DNA from: Methanosarcina barkeri str. Wiesmoor
Lineage (GTDB): Archaea; Halobacteriota; Methanosarcinia; Methanosarcinales; Methanosarcinaceae
DNA length: 64,000 bases
Direction of reading: 5' to 3'
Assembly (NCBI RefSeq): GCF_000969985.1
Contig: NZ_CP009526.1
Coordinates: 4,340,001-4,404,000 of the forward strand
Part shown: positions 28,758-37,987 of the stretch, piece after piece
Numbering within the stretch: the first letter of the stretch is position 1
How the letters are laid out: each line of letters begins with the position of its first letter
The notes under the pieces: model-generated
The model's input: only the letters and a program-made list of their open reading frames with translations
Told to the model about the DNA's origin: nothing
Database searches by the model: none
Program-made: the position numbers and the translations under genes

Positions 28758-29996
28758 TTACTCTTCATTAACTTTTTCAAATATTTTTTCAAATGGATAT
28801 GGCATTTTTGCTCCTGACGGAATCCTATCAACAAATTTCAGAAAATCTGGATCGTGCATAGGAGCCAGGTTTTTCTGCTTCTGGAAATAAGGGTAACTTC
28901 TGATTTTCTGCCAGGCTTCCTTTAAGGATTCTTCTTTTATGTTCCCAAAACTGAAAGGCGGATACGGACCGGCTTTTGCATCTCCGTCTGCCGTTATATG
29001 CATCCAGCGCCTGCCTTCCATTGCACCCAGCATCTGACCTTCAAAATAAGTATTCGCAAACATCCTCGGGCCGTCCGGGCTGGAATTTATCCTGTGGTAC
29101 ATCTCAAGGATGCTTTTCCTATCTTCGTCAGTGATTACAGGCTCATCTCTGGTTTTTGGCATTGCTTCCCAGACTGAAAATTCATGGACTCCAAGTTCCC
29201 ATGCAAGGTTATAGAGCGCAGGCAGTTCCTGTATATTTGAGGGAGACGCGTGTGTTGTCATTACAACCACGAGCCCGGCTTCAAGTGCCAGTTTTATGGC
29301 AGAAACCGCCCTTTCATATGCTCCCCTAGAATTTCGGGCAGCATCATGTTTTTCAGGGTCCGTTGAGTAAATTCCTACCATAAGTGAATGGAGCCCGGCG
29401 TCTTTCAGGCTAGATGCCGTTTCTGCTGAAAAGTCCGTACCCCAGGTGGAACAGTTTACTATAGCCCGTTTTTTGTCTACATACCTTATCAGCTCAAAGA
29501 CTTCTTCCCTCAGGAGAGGATCATTTTCAGTAAATGTGATAATGAAAGTGCCGGATTCAAGGGCTTCATCAATTATTCTTTTTACAGTACCGGTATCCAG
29601 CTCATCTGCAACCGTTCCTAGTGGATATCTCGAACTGCTCTGGCGGGTAAGTTCAATAGACACGGTTTCAGGAATGTATTTTCCGAGAGCTATCTGTATT
29701 TCAGCAAAAATAAGACGTTTAAAGGCAGGACTCGGGATTGGGGGGAGCCAGGCTGAGGCAATAACCCTGTTTTCCTCTACAAGGGCTAACTTTTCCTCTT
29801 TCAGGCGGGAATTCATCTTTTTCAGGACAGGGTTGAAAGCTACTTTCAGGGTCCCGTTTGCCGTAAGCTCCAGAACATCTCCGGCGTGCCTGAGGTTTAC
29901 TGACAGCCCGGGCATTGAGAAAATTTCTATATTTTTTTCCTCTGCTTGAACTTCTCTCAATGAAACTTCCGGTGTACCCTTTTTTTCAGAAGTCAT
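28758..29996 (-). CDS. Radical-SAM-like protein without cluster cysteines
   Basis: The 412-residue protein follows the radical SAM plan: a strand VSIELTRQSSSRYPLG (about 112-127) where IELTxxCNLxCxHC would normally stand, then FIITFTENDPLL, DAGLHSLMVGIYSTDPEKHD and an AGLVVVMTTHAS strand of a TIM barrel, and a C-terminal SFGNIKEESLKEAWQKIRSY that resembles a SPASM tail. Every cluster cysteine is gone: the only Cys in the protein is C182. It therefore cannot bind the catalytic [4Fe-4S] cluster in the usual way and may be a pseudoenzyme that binds peptide or another partner. No partner gene is adjacent. Confidence 0.7.
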   Translation of the reverse strand: MTSEKKGTPEVSLREVQAEEKNIEIFSMPGLSVNLRHAGDVLELTANGTLKVAFNPVLKKMNSRLKEEKLALVEENRVIASAWLPPIPSPAFKRLIFAEIQIALGKYIPETVSIELTRQSSSRYPLGTVADELDTGTVKRIIDEALESGTFIITFTENDPLLREEVFELIRYVDKKRAIVNCSTWGTDFSAETASSLKDAGLHSLMVGIYSTDPEKHDAARNSRGAYERAVSAIKLALEAGLVVVMTTHASPSNIQELPALYNLAWELGVHEFSVWEAMPKTRDEPVITDEDRKSILEMYHRINSSPDGPRMFANTYFEGQMLGAMEGRRWMHITADGDAKAGPYPPFSFGNIKEESLKEAWQKIRSYPYFQKQKNLAPMHDPDFLKFVDRIPSGAKMPYPFEKIFEKVNEE

Positions 29997-30083
29997 TCTT
30001 TCTTCACAGGCTCCTGATTTGCCTGCTGGATATTTATAATCAACCCTTTTGGAAGCAACTCTTTTTAAAACAACCTTTTTAAA

Positions 30084-30114
30084 ACAACCTTTTTAAAAAA
30101 GGCTTGACCGAAAA
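30084..30114 (+). repeat. Dispersed intergenic motif, copy 1
   Basis: acaacctttttaaaaaaggc followed by ttgaccgaaaa. Nearly the same sequence occurs on the minus strand at 49260-49292. The cctttt/aaaagg arms can form a hairpin. Upstream, the unit acaacctttttaaa is repeated in tandem twice more. Confidence 0.6.
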
Positions 30115-30254
30115 ACAAGCCGTCCCTATATTTTCCGGAGGCTTAACGCTGGAGTGCAAGCTCAAATCTAAAAGAAAAATTTAGGCTGCTCGGACACGAA
30201 AATGAAAGTAATCGGCCTGAGCTGCTTTTTAGGATATTTAAATAAGCTTAAACC

Positions 30255-30863
30255 TCAGATCCTTTCTGAAAAGGCGAGGTTTCCGCTGATTTTCTTTATT
30301 TTTACTTTGACCACGTCACCTTTTGAGGCTCCGGGCACGAAAACCGTATACTTGTCTATCTTTGCAATTCCGTCACCTTTGGACCCGACTGCATCGATCC
30401 GGAGCTCGTAGGTTCCGCCTTCTTCGATAGCTTCCCTGACAACCACATTGGTTGCTTTTCTCTTCTTGACAGGCCTGTGAGCACCGCAAGCAGAACATCT
30501 CAGGACAAGCACCCTGTCCACCTTGACAAGCTGAGTGTCCGGGCGTCCGCATTCCGAACACATAACGTATTCGTCCACATAAGCCTGAATATTATCAGAG
30601 ATCTGGGCTCTCGTAAACCTTCCCTGGAAGACTGCACGTGTGCCTTCTATTTTCCCTGCAGTCCCAAGTTCCCTGGTGAGATATTTCATCAGGTGGTCAG
30701 GGTCCCGGTTAAGGATATCTGCAATATTTCCGAAGTTCTCAAGAATTGTAGTCTTTCCTTCGGAAAAGATTCTGGGCTCAGGGATTACGAATCGAGCATC
30801 CGTAGTCTCGGTGTCAGGCATTTTTGCCATTGCACGGTTCAAAAGCTCTTCGTAATCGTACAT
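30255..30863 (-). CDS. Translation initiation factor aIF2 beta with TRAM domain
   Basis: aIF2-beta is part of the heterotrimer that brings initiator tRNA to the ribosome. The 202-residue protein has the beta domain (about 25-100), the zinc ribbon C-SEC near residue 112 and C-SAC near 131 (MCSECG, RCSACG), and then an extra C-terminal TRAM domain ([20 protein letters not shown]), a nucleic-acid-binding barrel often added in methanogen forms. AAGGAG precedes the ATG. It follows rpl10e by 35 bases on the same strand, forming a likely translation operon. Confidence 0.93.
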   Translation of the reverse strand: MYDYEELLNRAMAKMPDTETTDARFVIPEPRIFSEGKTTILENFGNIADILNRDPDHLMKYLTRELGTAGKIEGTRAVFQGRFTRAQISDNIQAYVDEYVMCSECGRPDTQLVKVDRVLVLRCSACGAHRPVKKRKATNVVVREAIEEGGTYELRIDAVGSKGDGIAKIDKYTVFVPGASKGDVVKVKIKKISGNLAFSERI

Positions 30864-30898
30864 GTTATTGCTCCTTTTGATATTAACAATTTAACTGG

Positions 30899-31459
<561 letters not shown>

Positions 31460-31485
31460 TTAGCTTAGCTTAATTTAGCATAATT

Positions 31486-31639
31486 AGCTTAATTTAACTT
31501 AGTTTAGCTGAATTAGCTTAATTTAACTTAGTTTAGCTGAATAGCTTAATTTAACTTAGTTTAGCTGAATTAGCTTAATTTAACTTAGTTTAGCTGAATT
31601 AGCTTAATTTAACTTAGTTTAGCTGAATTAGCTTAATTT
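31486..31639. repeat. 29-bp tandem repeat upstream of rpl10e
   Basis: Five consecutive units (29, 28, 29, 29, 29 bases) made from agcttaatttaacttagttt followed by agctgaatt, plus a partial sixth. Degenerate units reach back to about 31451. The sequence is built from smaller TTAGCT-like modules. The unit copies are almost identical, suggesting recent slippage expansion. Confidence 0.92.
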
Positions 31640-31918
31640 CACTGAAATTTGTTGTTGTAACGGACTCCTTTCCGGTTCCTTTCCGCATATAAATGTTTGC
31701 GTTAAGTTTGTAAAAAACCATCTAGCAAACGATTCAGTATGAGATATGTGCATATAGAGATACCTGCCTGTATTTACATTTATCTGTAAACCTATCCTGG
31801 TGGACTTCAGCAGGTAGCTACTGTATTTTCCCGGTTCCCTGATAGGGATTCGGACTGAATTTCTATAACCCTTGAAAATTTGTATATTCTGGGCTTAAGC
31901 GACTTACTCCCTAAGTAC

Positions 31919-33040
31919 TTAGTGGTTTATAAGGTTTATTGATGGTTCCGGGTACTTCTCCAGAAATCCTGCAAGTAGCCCGAAACAACCTGAAAGCATC
32001 ATGCTCCCAAAAGGTGCGGCAAAATGCAGTTTATTTGAAATCTCCTCTCGGATTTCGGATTCTGAAAGCTTTTCAAGTATTTCTCTTTTTGGACCCGTAA
32101 CTAATATAGATCTAACCTGCTCAAATCCCAGAGCTTCCTTTATGTATGCACCATGCCCCCCATCTTCGAAAACCTCGTCAAAACCAAGCCTTCCGTCAGC
32201 AAGCTTTATGATGTAGTTCTGGAGTTTTTCAGGGTTCATGAGGGAAGTGTGGTGTTCAAAAACAGCCGTGATCTTGTTTTCATTAACAAGCGCTACCAGA
32301 GTATGCCCGTTTCCAATATTAACCACAACAGATGGCTGTATAGCCGCAGGATCAGTAAGCGCGCCAAAGATGGCTGCTGGCCCGGTATCCATGAAAACTG
32401 CCCTGGTTTTCCGATTTCCTGCAGCTTTGAGAAGAGAATCTGCCTGAGCTTTCATTCGGGTAAAAGCCTCAGGAATTTCCTCGGGCCTGTACACAAAGTT
32501 ATCAAGTTTCCCTCCTTTGTCGATGAGTTCTCGAAGCAGTTCAAAGCGGTAGATCCTGTTGCTCTTCTCAGGGGCATTCCCGTGGTCCTGTACTGCCACG
32601 GCATAGTTTGGAGGTATCTGAACCTCAAAGGCCGAAAGCGCAGATGATGTCGATTTAGGATCGAAATCCTGCATGACAATTTCCTGCGCATTCTCTTCAG
32701 ATGCAAATTTTTTTGCTTCAGCTTCGGAGACAATTTGAATCCCGAAAGCCTTTACTTTTTCAATGTTATCATTAATGGTCAGAGCAGCCTGTTCAGTGGC
32801 ATACACCGGAAAACCTGCCTTTAGATGAGCCCTGATCGCAAAGGTCGAAGGGCCTCCTCCCATTATGTTTCCGGTAAATACTATTGTTTTTCCTTTTTTG
32901 GTCGCTTTCCGTACTTTTTTCGCAATTATCTGAGTGGGAGCGGGCATGACCATAAGCAGGCTGTTTTCTACCTCTTTATCAGAATTGAAGAGTAGAATAT
33001 CCTGCGTACCTGTTCCTACATCCGCTGCAAGTATTAACAT
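31919..33040 (-). CDS. DUF1786 family protein, ASKHA-like
   Basis: A 373-residue protein of the archaeal DUF1786 family. MLILAADVGTGTQDILLF at the start and VVVNIGNGHTLVAL near residue 240 look like the two phosphate loops of the actin/Hsp70/sugar kinase fold, so ATP binding is likely. GNIMGGGPS and SMMLSGCFGLLAGF are further conserved glycine-rich segments. Some members have been labelled pyruvate formate-lyase activating enzyme-like, which the sequence does not support. No reaction is assigned. Confidence 0.8.
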   Translation of the reverse strand: MLILAADVGTGTQDILLFNSDKEVENSLLMVMPAPTQIIAKKVRKATKKGKTIVFTGNIMGGGPSTFAIRAHLKAGFPVYATEQAALTINDNIEKVKAFGIQIVSEAEAKKFASEENAQEIVMQDFDPKSTSSALSAFEVQIPPNYAVAVQDHGNAPEKSNRIYRFELLRELIDKGGKLDNFVYRPEEIPEAFTRMKAQADSLLKAAGNRKTRAVFMDTGPAAIFGALTDPAAIQPSVVVNIGNGHTLVALVNENKITAVFEHHTSLMNPEKLQNYIIKLADGRLGFDEVFEDGGHGAYIKEALGFEQVRSILVTGPKREILEKLSESEIREEISNKLHFAAPFGSMMLSGCFGLLAGFLEKYPEPSINLINH

Positions 33041-33427
33041 ACCTGAGCATTAGCTGATAAATTATTAAAATATAGGCAATCAAGTGTAAGTCAGCAGAAC
33101 ACTAGTAAGCAGGGCACTGGAGAGCAGAACTCTATACGAAATTGGCCAGAATACTGAGTTAATTAAGATAGGTTAGCCAGGATAGCTAGTTGGTCAGAAA
33201 TCAACAGTCAAGTGCCGGACCAAAATCATAATCAGAAACTTGATTAAGAACTCCAGCCAAGTACAGAATTTAAAAAAGCAAATTATGAGTTTTGGGATCG
33301 CTCGTAACGATTAGTGGCAGTTCATCACATACTCAGGCCCTATGAACACCTCACTAAGGGCATTTCCACTGTGATTTCCACTGTGTTTTGGCTATCAAAA
33401 GTAAAGGCTATACAATCAACTTCGTTT
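33041..33427. other. Spacer, no gene seen
   Basis: A 387-base stretch upstream of the DUF1786 gene and downstream of the debranching enzyme. It has simple direct repeats such as cactggagagcag-like and stop codons in all frames; the right end contains ccactgtg twice near 33367-33384. Nothing functional recognised. Confidence 0.4.
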
Positions 33428-35407
33428 TCAAGGTTTGATCTCAAGTACATCCTCTACATATGCCCTCAAAATTTCCGCAACGCTCCAGGCCTGGGCGATA
33501 CAGCCTCCAGGAGAGTGAGGATAGTCACCATCAAATACTTCAGAAATGGAACCGATACCTGCTGTTTCAAGCTGCATATCAAAGCCTTCAAGAAGAATCC
33601 GCATATTCTCAAGACTATCTTCCGAATAATTATTGACTTTCCTGTAGGCTTTCACATAAGCTCCAAGGAGCCAGGGCCAGGCGGTTCCATTGTGGTAAGC
33701 GGTATCTCTGGTTAAGGCATCTCCATGATATTGCCCTTTATATAAGGAGTGGTCTCTCGAGAGAGTTCTAAGCCCAAAGGGGGTCAAAAGGTCTTTTTCA
33801 ACTCTGTCCACAATCGCTTTTTCTTTTTCAGGAGGGAGCATAGTATAAGGTAGGGACACGGCAAAGATCTGGTTAGGTCGGATGGCAGAGTCTTTAACCT
33901 CGTTTCCTGTTTCATCCTTATATACGAGGTCAAAGAGACAGTTGGTTTCCGGATTCCAGAAAGTGTTCTCAAAACTCGAGACAACACCAGTTGCAAGAGT
34001 TTCGTATGGGGAGACCTCTTCACCGAGAAGAGTACCAAGGTAAGAAGCAGTTTTCAGGGCGTTATACCAGAGAGCATTTATCTCACAGGCTTTACCTGCC
34101 CTTGGTGTCACTGCCCATTCCCCGATTTTAGCATCCATCCAGGTTAGCTGGGGTCCCTGCTGGATGAGATAATCTGAATCCATGCCGATTCCAAAATCTG
34201 TGCCTGTAAAGTAATGATCTATAATGTTAACTACTGTGTCCCAGATATCCGAGAGGAAAAGGAAATCGTTTGTATATGCGAAATAGCGGCTAAGGGCATG
34301 AATAAACCAGAGAGGAGCATCCACTGTATTATAAATTGGCTCTCCTCCAAAAGCCGGGAAAGTGTTAGGGATTAAACCTCTCCGACAGTACCTAGCAAAA
34401 TAATTGAGAATGGTTCTTGCTTCCTCGAAACGATAAGGAACTAAAAGTAAGCCAGGCAGAGAAATCATGGTATCCCTTCCCCAGTCAGAATACCAGTGAT
34501 ATCCTGCAATTACCGTATCCTCACCTGAAATATGGCTTCTCACTACGAAAGTATCAGTCGCCCTGATAAGTTTAAGAGCAAAAGGATCAATAAGTTTTGA
34601 ATCAAGAACAAGAAGGTTCTGCCGATTTGCTTCCCTGATACGGAGTTTATCAACTTGCTTGAGAGTAAAAGAAGAAACATCTCCTGTTGAAGCAGCAACA
34701 AAAAAACGGAAATCTCCCAATCCGATCTTGCTTTCAAAATACCCTGGACTAAAGTTATCTTCCTCAGAGTTAAGTCCCCGTTCTTTTTCAGCATCATACT
34801 CTAAGTTATAGTACCATGTGGGATTAGGATGATACTGGAGGTCGGATGAAAGCGAGAAAGTAAAACCATTAGAGCTTGCCATTTCTACTCCAGCAGGAGT
34901 AGCTTCCTGGGTAAAGGAAAGGTATCCGGCGCGGGCAGTGATATTAAAGTCTCTTGAACTTACTAGAGGAAAAATTCTTAGTAAAGCTTCCTCTCTCCTG
35001 GATTTTATATCATAGAGAACACAGGTTGTGTTACTGTTGCGAACCATGAAGACTGTTTTCTTTACGGTTATACCACCAGGATGGTAAACCCAGGTAGGAA
35101 ATGGGTTTTGAGCAAATTCTGAAAGATAATTAAAACCCTCAGGAGAAATAGTTCCTGGATATTTATGGGTTGCGAGTTTATACGTTTCTTCGTTGGTAGA
35201 AATTTCCTCATCAAGGGAAGAAAGTATCAAATATCTCCCTGGATAATTCGCTGGAGCTGCTACAAGCAGTCCGTGATAAGTCCTTGTTCTTGAGTTAATT
35301 ACTGTAGAGGAAGCAAATCCTCCAAGCCCATTTCCTATAATCCACTCTTTTTTTATTCCTTCATCATATGTCGAAAGAAAATCTGCCCCAAGCCTGATCC
35401 CACTCAT
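33428..35407 (-). CDS. Glycogen debranching enzyme (amylo-alpha-1,6-glucosidase)
   Basis: A 659-residue protein of the archaeal/bacterial GDE type, removing alpha-1,6 branches from glycogen. The N-terminal domain begins WIIGNGLGGFASSTVINSRT and YHGLLVAAP; the catalytic (alpha/alpha)6 domain has YHWYSDWGRDTMISLPGLLL, TVDAPLWFIHALSRYF, TWMDAKIG and NGTAWPWLLGAYVKAY. The acidic residues of these motifs are present. The ATG lacks a Shine-Dalgarno sequence. It is divergent from a glycosyltransferase gene that may act on the same polymer. Confidence 0.92.
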   Translation of the reverse strand: MSGIRLGADFLSTYDEGIKKEWIIGNGLGGFASSTVINSRTRTYHGLLVAAPANYPGRYLILSSLDEEISTNEETYKLATHKYPGTISPEGFNYLSEFAQNPFPTWVYHPGGITVKKTVFMVRNSNTTCVLYDIKSRREEALLRIFPLVSSRDFNITARAGYLSFTQEATPAGVEMASSNGFTFSLSSDLQYHPNPTWYYNLEYDAEKERGLNSEEDNFSPGYFESKIGLGDFRFFVAASTGDVSSFTLKQVDKLRIREANRQNLLVLDSKLIDPFALKLIRATDTFVVRSHISGEDTVIAGYHWYSDWGRDTMISLPGLLLVPYRFEEARTILNYFARYCRRGLIPNTFPAFGGEPIYNTVDAPLWFIHALSRYFAYTNDFLFLSDIWDTVVNIIDHYFTGTDFGIGMDSDYLIQQGPQLTWMDAKIGEWAVTPRAGKACEINALWYNALKTASYLGTLLGEEVSPYETLATGVVSSFENTFWNPETNCLFDLVYKDETGNEVKDSAIRPNQIFAVSLPYTMLPPEKEKAIVDRVEKDLLTPFGLRTLSRDHSLYKGQYHGDALTRDTAYHNGTAWPWLLGAYVKAYRKVNNYSEDSLENMRILLEGFDMQLETAGIGSISEVFDGDYPHSPGGCIAQAWSVAEILRAYVEDVLEIKP

Positions 35408-35647
35408 GTATACTTAATTTGAGTCGAGTTATTAAATAGCTGTATGTTTGAAAAAAAGCAATGCGTTGCTGTAAACAATTAATTCATTTTTATATAATTT
35501 GTTTTTATATCTTGTGGATTTTATACTTTTTACTTCTAAATTTACTTTCTGGAATTCCCTTATTAAGAGCTTATGATTTTGAGGCATAAGAATTTCCTTT
35601 GTTATTTTTCCTGAGACCTTTTTGCAATAATTTGGACTTGAACTCTT

Positions 35648-35719
35648 TAGCTCAGTAAGAGATTCTAGCTCAGTAAGAGATTCTAGCTCAGTAAGAGATT
35701 CTAGCTCAGTAAGAGATTC
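35648..35719. repeat. Four 18-bp tandem repeats
   Basis: Four perfect copies of tagctcagtaagagattc in the 500-base divergent gap (35408-35907) between the debranching enzyme and the GT4 glycosyltransferase. The rest of the gap is AT-rich; TATA-like atttataatatt-type sequence near 35800-35835 probably serves the glycosyltransferase gene. Confidence 0.9.
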
Positions 35720-35907
35720 TTAAAGTTCTGATTCTGGATACTGTATGACAAATGACCTTGAACCATGACTTTAACTCGAAGCTCCTTGAGATTTTTATAG
35801 AAAATATTATAAATTTTAAAATATATAATTAATACACAACAGGCAATGGAAAAACCGAACTTTTTGATATATGTCTCCTTAATTTTTTAACAGTGGGTAG
35901 TGGGTCT

Positions 35908-37089
35908 ATGAAAAAGATTAGGATAGGGATGTTTTCCTGGGAAAGTTTGTACTCGATACGTATTGGAGGAATTTCTCCCCATGTATCCGAGCTCTCCGAG
36001 GCGCTTGCAGCAGAGGGACATGAAGTTCATCTCTTTACGCGAGGTCATGGAAACAATAATGAAATAATCAACAGTGTCCATTATCACAGAATTGCCTGTG
36101 ATCAAGATGGGGGAATTGTTGAACAGATGAACCGGATGTGTGATGCTATGTACTGCCGGTTCCTTGAAGTGAGAGAAAGCACAGGAGAGTTTGATGTATT
36201 ACATGGTCACGACTGGCATCCGGTAAATGTTCTCTGCAGGATAAAAGCTCAGTTTGGGCTACCCTTTGTGTTGACCTTCCACAGTACTGAATGGGGACGT
36301 AATGGTAATTATTACGGAGACTGGTGGGAGGCAAGGGAAATATCTCATAGAGAGTGGCTCGGAGGGTACGAATCCTCTGACGTGATTGTGACCTCGCCGA
36401 TATTGAAGGAAGAAATTAAGCAAATTTACAAAATTCCCGATTATAAAATCTGGAAAATTCCTAACGGCATAAACGTGGGAAAGATAAAAAGAAATATTGA
36501 CCCCGGAGACGTGAAGAGGCACTATGGTATCAACCCATTCCTTCCAGTTGTACTTTTCACGGGAAGGATGGCATATCAGAAAGGCCCTGACCTGCTGGTG
36601 GAAGCTGCGGCAAGAGTCCTGAAAAAAAGGGATGCCCGATTTGTTCTTATCGGAGATGGGGGAATGCGCTCTCATTGCGAATACCAGGCTCAGAAACTTG
36701 GCATTGGAAACTCGTGCAATTTCCTTGGATATGCCCCGGATAACACTGTAATAGACTGGTTTAACGCCTGTGACCTTGTATGCGTGCCCAGCCGGAACGA
36801 GCCTTTCGGAATCGTTGTTCTTGAAGCCTGGGATGCAAGAAAACCTGTAGTTGCAAGCGATGCAGTAGCCCTTGTGGAGAATTTCAAGACAGGTGTTGTT
36901 GCTTATAAAGAGCCCTCCTCTATTGCCTGGGGACTCAACTACGTCCTTGAAGGGCTTGGCCGTAACAGAATGGGGAAAAAAGGGCATGATGTTCTCAAAA
37001 ATAAATATAACTGGAAAAGAATAGCTGAAAAAACCCTTGAAGTATATGAAAAAGTGATCGAAAAAAGACCTTATCATAAAAGTATGTGA
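35908..37089 (+). CDS. GT4 glycosyltransferase (glycogen synthase-like)
   Basis: A 393-residue GT-B glycosyltransferase. MKKIRIGMFSWESLYSIRIG and GGISPHVSELSEALAAEGHE form the acceptor-side N-terminal domain; FDVLHGHDWHP follows; the donor side has VVLFTGRMAYQKGPDLLVEA and the E-x7-E motif in PSRNEPFGIVVLEAW. ATG 35908 is preferred to an in-frame start 15 bases upstream because of homology at MKKIRIG. Its divergent partner is a debranching enzyme, so glycogen synthesis is a reasonable but unproven role. Confidence 0.88.
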   Translation: MKKIRIGMFSWESLYSIRIGGISPHVSELSEALAAEGHEVHLFTRGHGNNNEIINSVHYHRIACDQDGGIVEQMNRMCDAMYCRFLEVRESTGEFDVLHGHDWHPVNVLCRIKAQFGLPFVLTFHSTEWGRNGNYYGDWWEAREISHREWLGGYESSDVIVTSPILKEEIKQIYKIPDYKIWKIPNGINVGKIKRNIDPGDVKRHYGINPFLPVVLFTGRMAYQKGPDLLVEAAARVLKKRDARFVLIGDGGMRSHCEYQAQKLGIGNSCNFLGYAPDNTVIDWFNACDLVCVPSRNEPFGIVVLEAWDARKPVVASDAVALVENFKTGVVAYKEPSSIAWGLNYVLEGLGRNRMGKKGHDVLKNKYNWKRIAEKTLEVYEKVIEKRPYHKSM

Positions 37090-37189
37090 GAAAAGCAAAA
37101 GAAACTCGACCGAATAAAATTTCACCTAAAAGAATAAACAACTTATAGCTACTGAATAAACAGTTCCATAGAAATGCTATTCTGGTTCT

Positions 37190-37265
37190 GTAAAATCTTC
37201 GAGAAATTATAATTTACTCCAGCCAAATTAAACCTATATAGCTGTTCAGCCTCCGAAGATTTTAC
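37190..37265. promoter_or_regulatory. 12-bp perfect inverted repeat upstream of moaB
   Basis: gtaaaatcttcg (37190-37201) and cgaagattttac (37254-37265) are exact inverted repeats 52 bases apart. They lie after the glycosyltransferase gene and before the TATA-like actttatatc near 37310 of moaB. Just before the moaB ribosome-binding site a small hairpin tagcc-tcgt-ggcta is at 37341-37354. Either may be a terminator, an operator or a leader structure. Confidence 0.45.
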
Positions 37266-37366
37266 AAGTCCCTGTTATAGTCATGCTTTTAATTGCTGCA
37301 ACAAAAAATACTTTATATCTCCTTGATCAGTTGCATTGTTTAGCCTCGTGGCTATAGGTGGTTTTC

Positions 37367-37906
37367 ATGAAAGAATCTACACCGGAAATTCACAAAAAAG
37401 AAGCAAAAAAATTTTTTTCTTTTGCCTTAATCACAATTTCGACCTCAAGATATGAAAAATACGGAAATCCAGCCTCACCTGAAGATGCCGATGACATTTC
37501 AGGCAAAAATATGGAGGATCTTCTCGAAGCGGCCGGCCATAAAATTTCTTTCTACAGGCTGGTTTCCGACGAAAAAACCTCAATTACAGATGCGGTTTTT
37601 GCTGCTCTTGACAGCCCCGCAGATATTATTATTACAAGTGGAGGCACAGGGCTTGCACCAAAAGACATTACAATTGAGTCTGTAACCCCTCTTTTTGAAA
37701 AAGAAATCTCAGGTTTCGGGGAACTTTTCAGGTACAAAAGCATTGAAGATATAGGAACGTCGGTAATCCTTACCAGGGCTGTGGCAGGCGTAATTAAAGG
37801 AAAAACGGTGTTTTGCTTACCGGGTTCACCTAATGCTGTGAAACTGGCAATTTCTGAGATTATAATTCCTGAAGCAGGGCACATTGTCAGGCATGTGAAG
37901 GAATAA
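37367..37906 (+). CDS. moaB: Molybdenum cofactor protein MoaB/MogA
   Basis: A 179-residue protein of the MoaB/Mog fold that adenylates molybdopterin before metal insertion. LITISTSRYEKYG, DIIITSGGTGLAPKDITIES and FCLPGSPNAVKLAISEIIIPE are the family motifs, including the GGTG loop. ATG 37367 is preferred to GTG 37358 because AGGTGG lies five bases before it. It has no neighbour in the same pathway here; formylmethanofuran dehydrogenase is a likely user of the cofactor. Confidence 0.93.
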   Translation: MKESTPEIHKKEAKKFFSFALITISTSRYEKYGNPASPEDADDISGKNMEDLLEAAGHKISFYRLVSDEKTSITDAVFAALDSPADIIITSGGTGLAPKDITIESVTPLFEKEISGFGELFRYKSIEDIGTSVILTRAVAGVIKGKTVFCLPGSPNAVKLAISEIIIPEAGHIVRHVKE

Positions 37907-37987
37907 ACCTTTACATGTTTTAGTAGATGGGCTTCTGATAAGAGAAATCGTGTGGAGAAGTAATAATCCAAATTGTACTTTCAAAAA

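Noticed and set aside
31486-31639. CRISPR-like array of 29-base units
   Set aside because: Units are directly adjacent with no spacers, so it is a minisatellite.
36259-37125. 288-codon frame antisense to the GT4 glycosyltransferase
   Set aside because: Shadow of a well-supported gene; composition is that of a reverse frame and there is no homology by eye.
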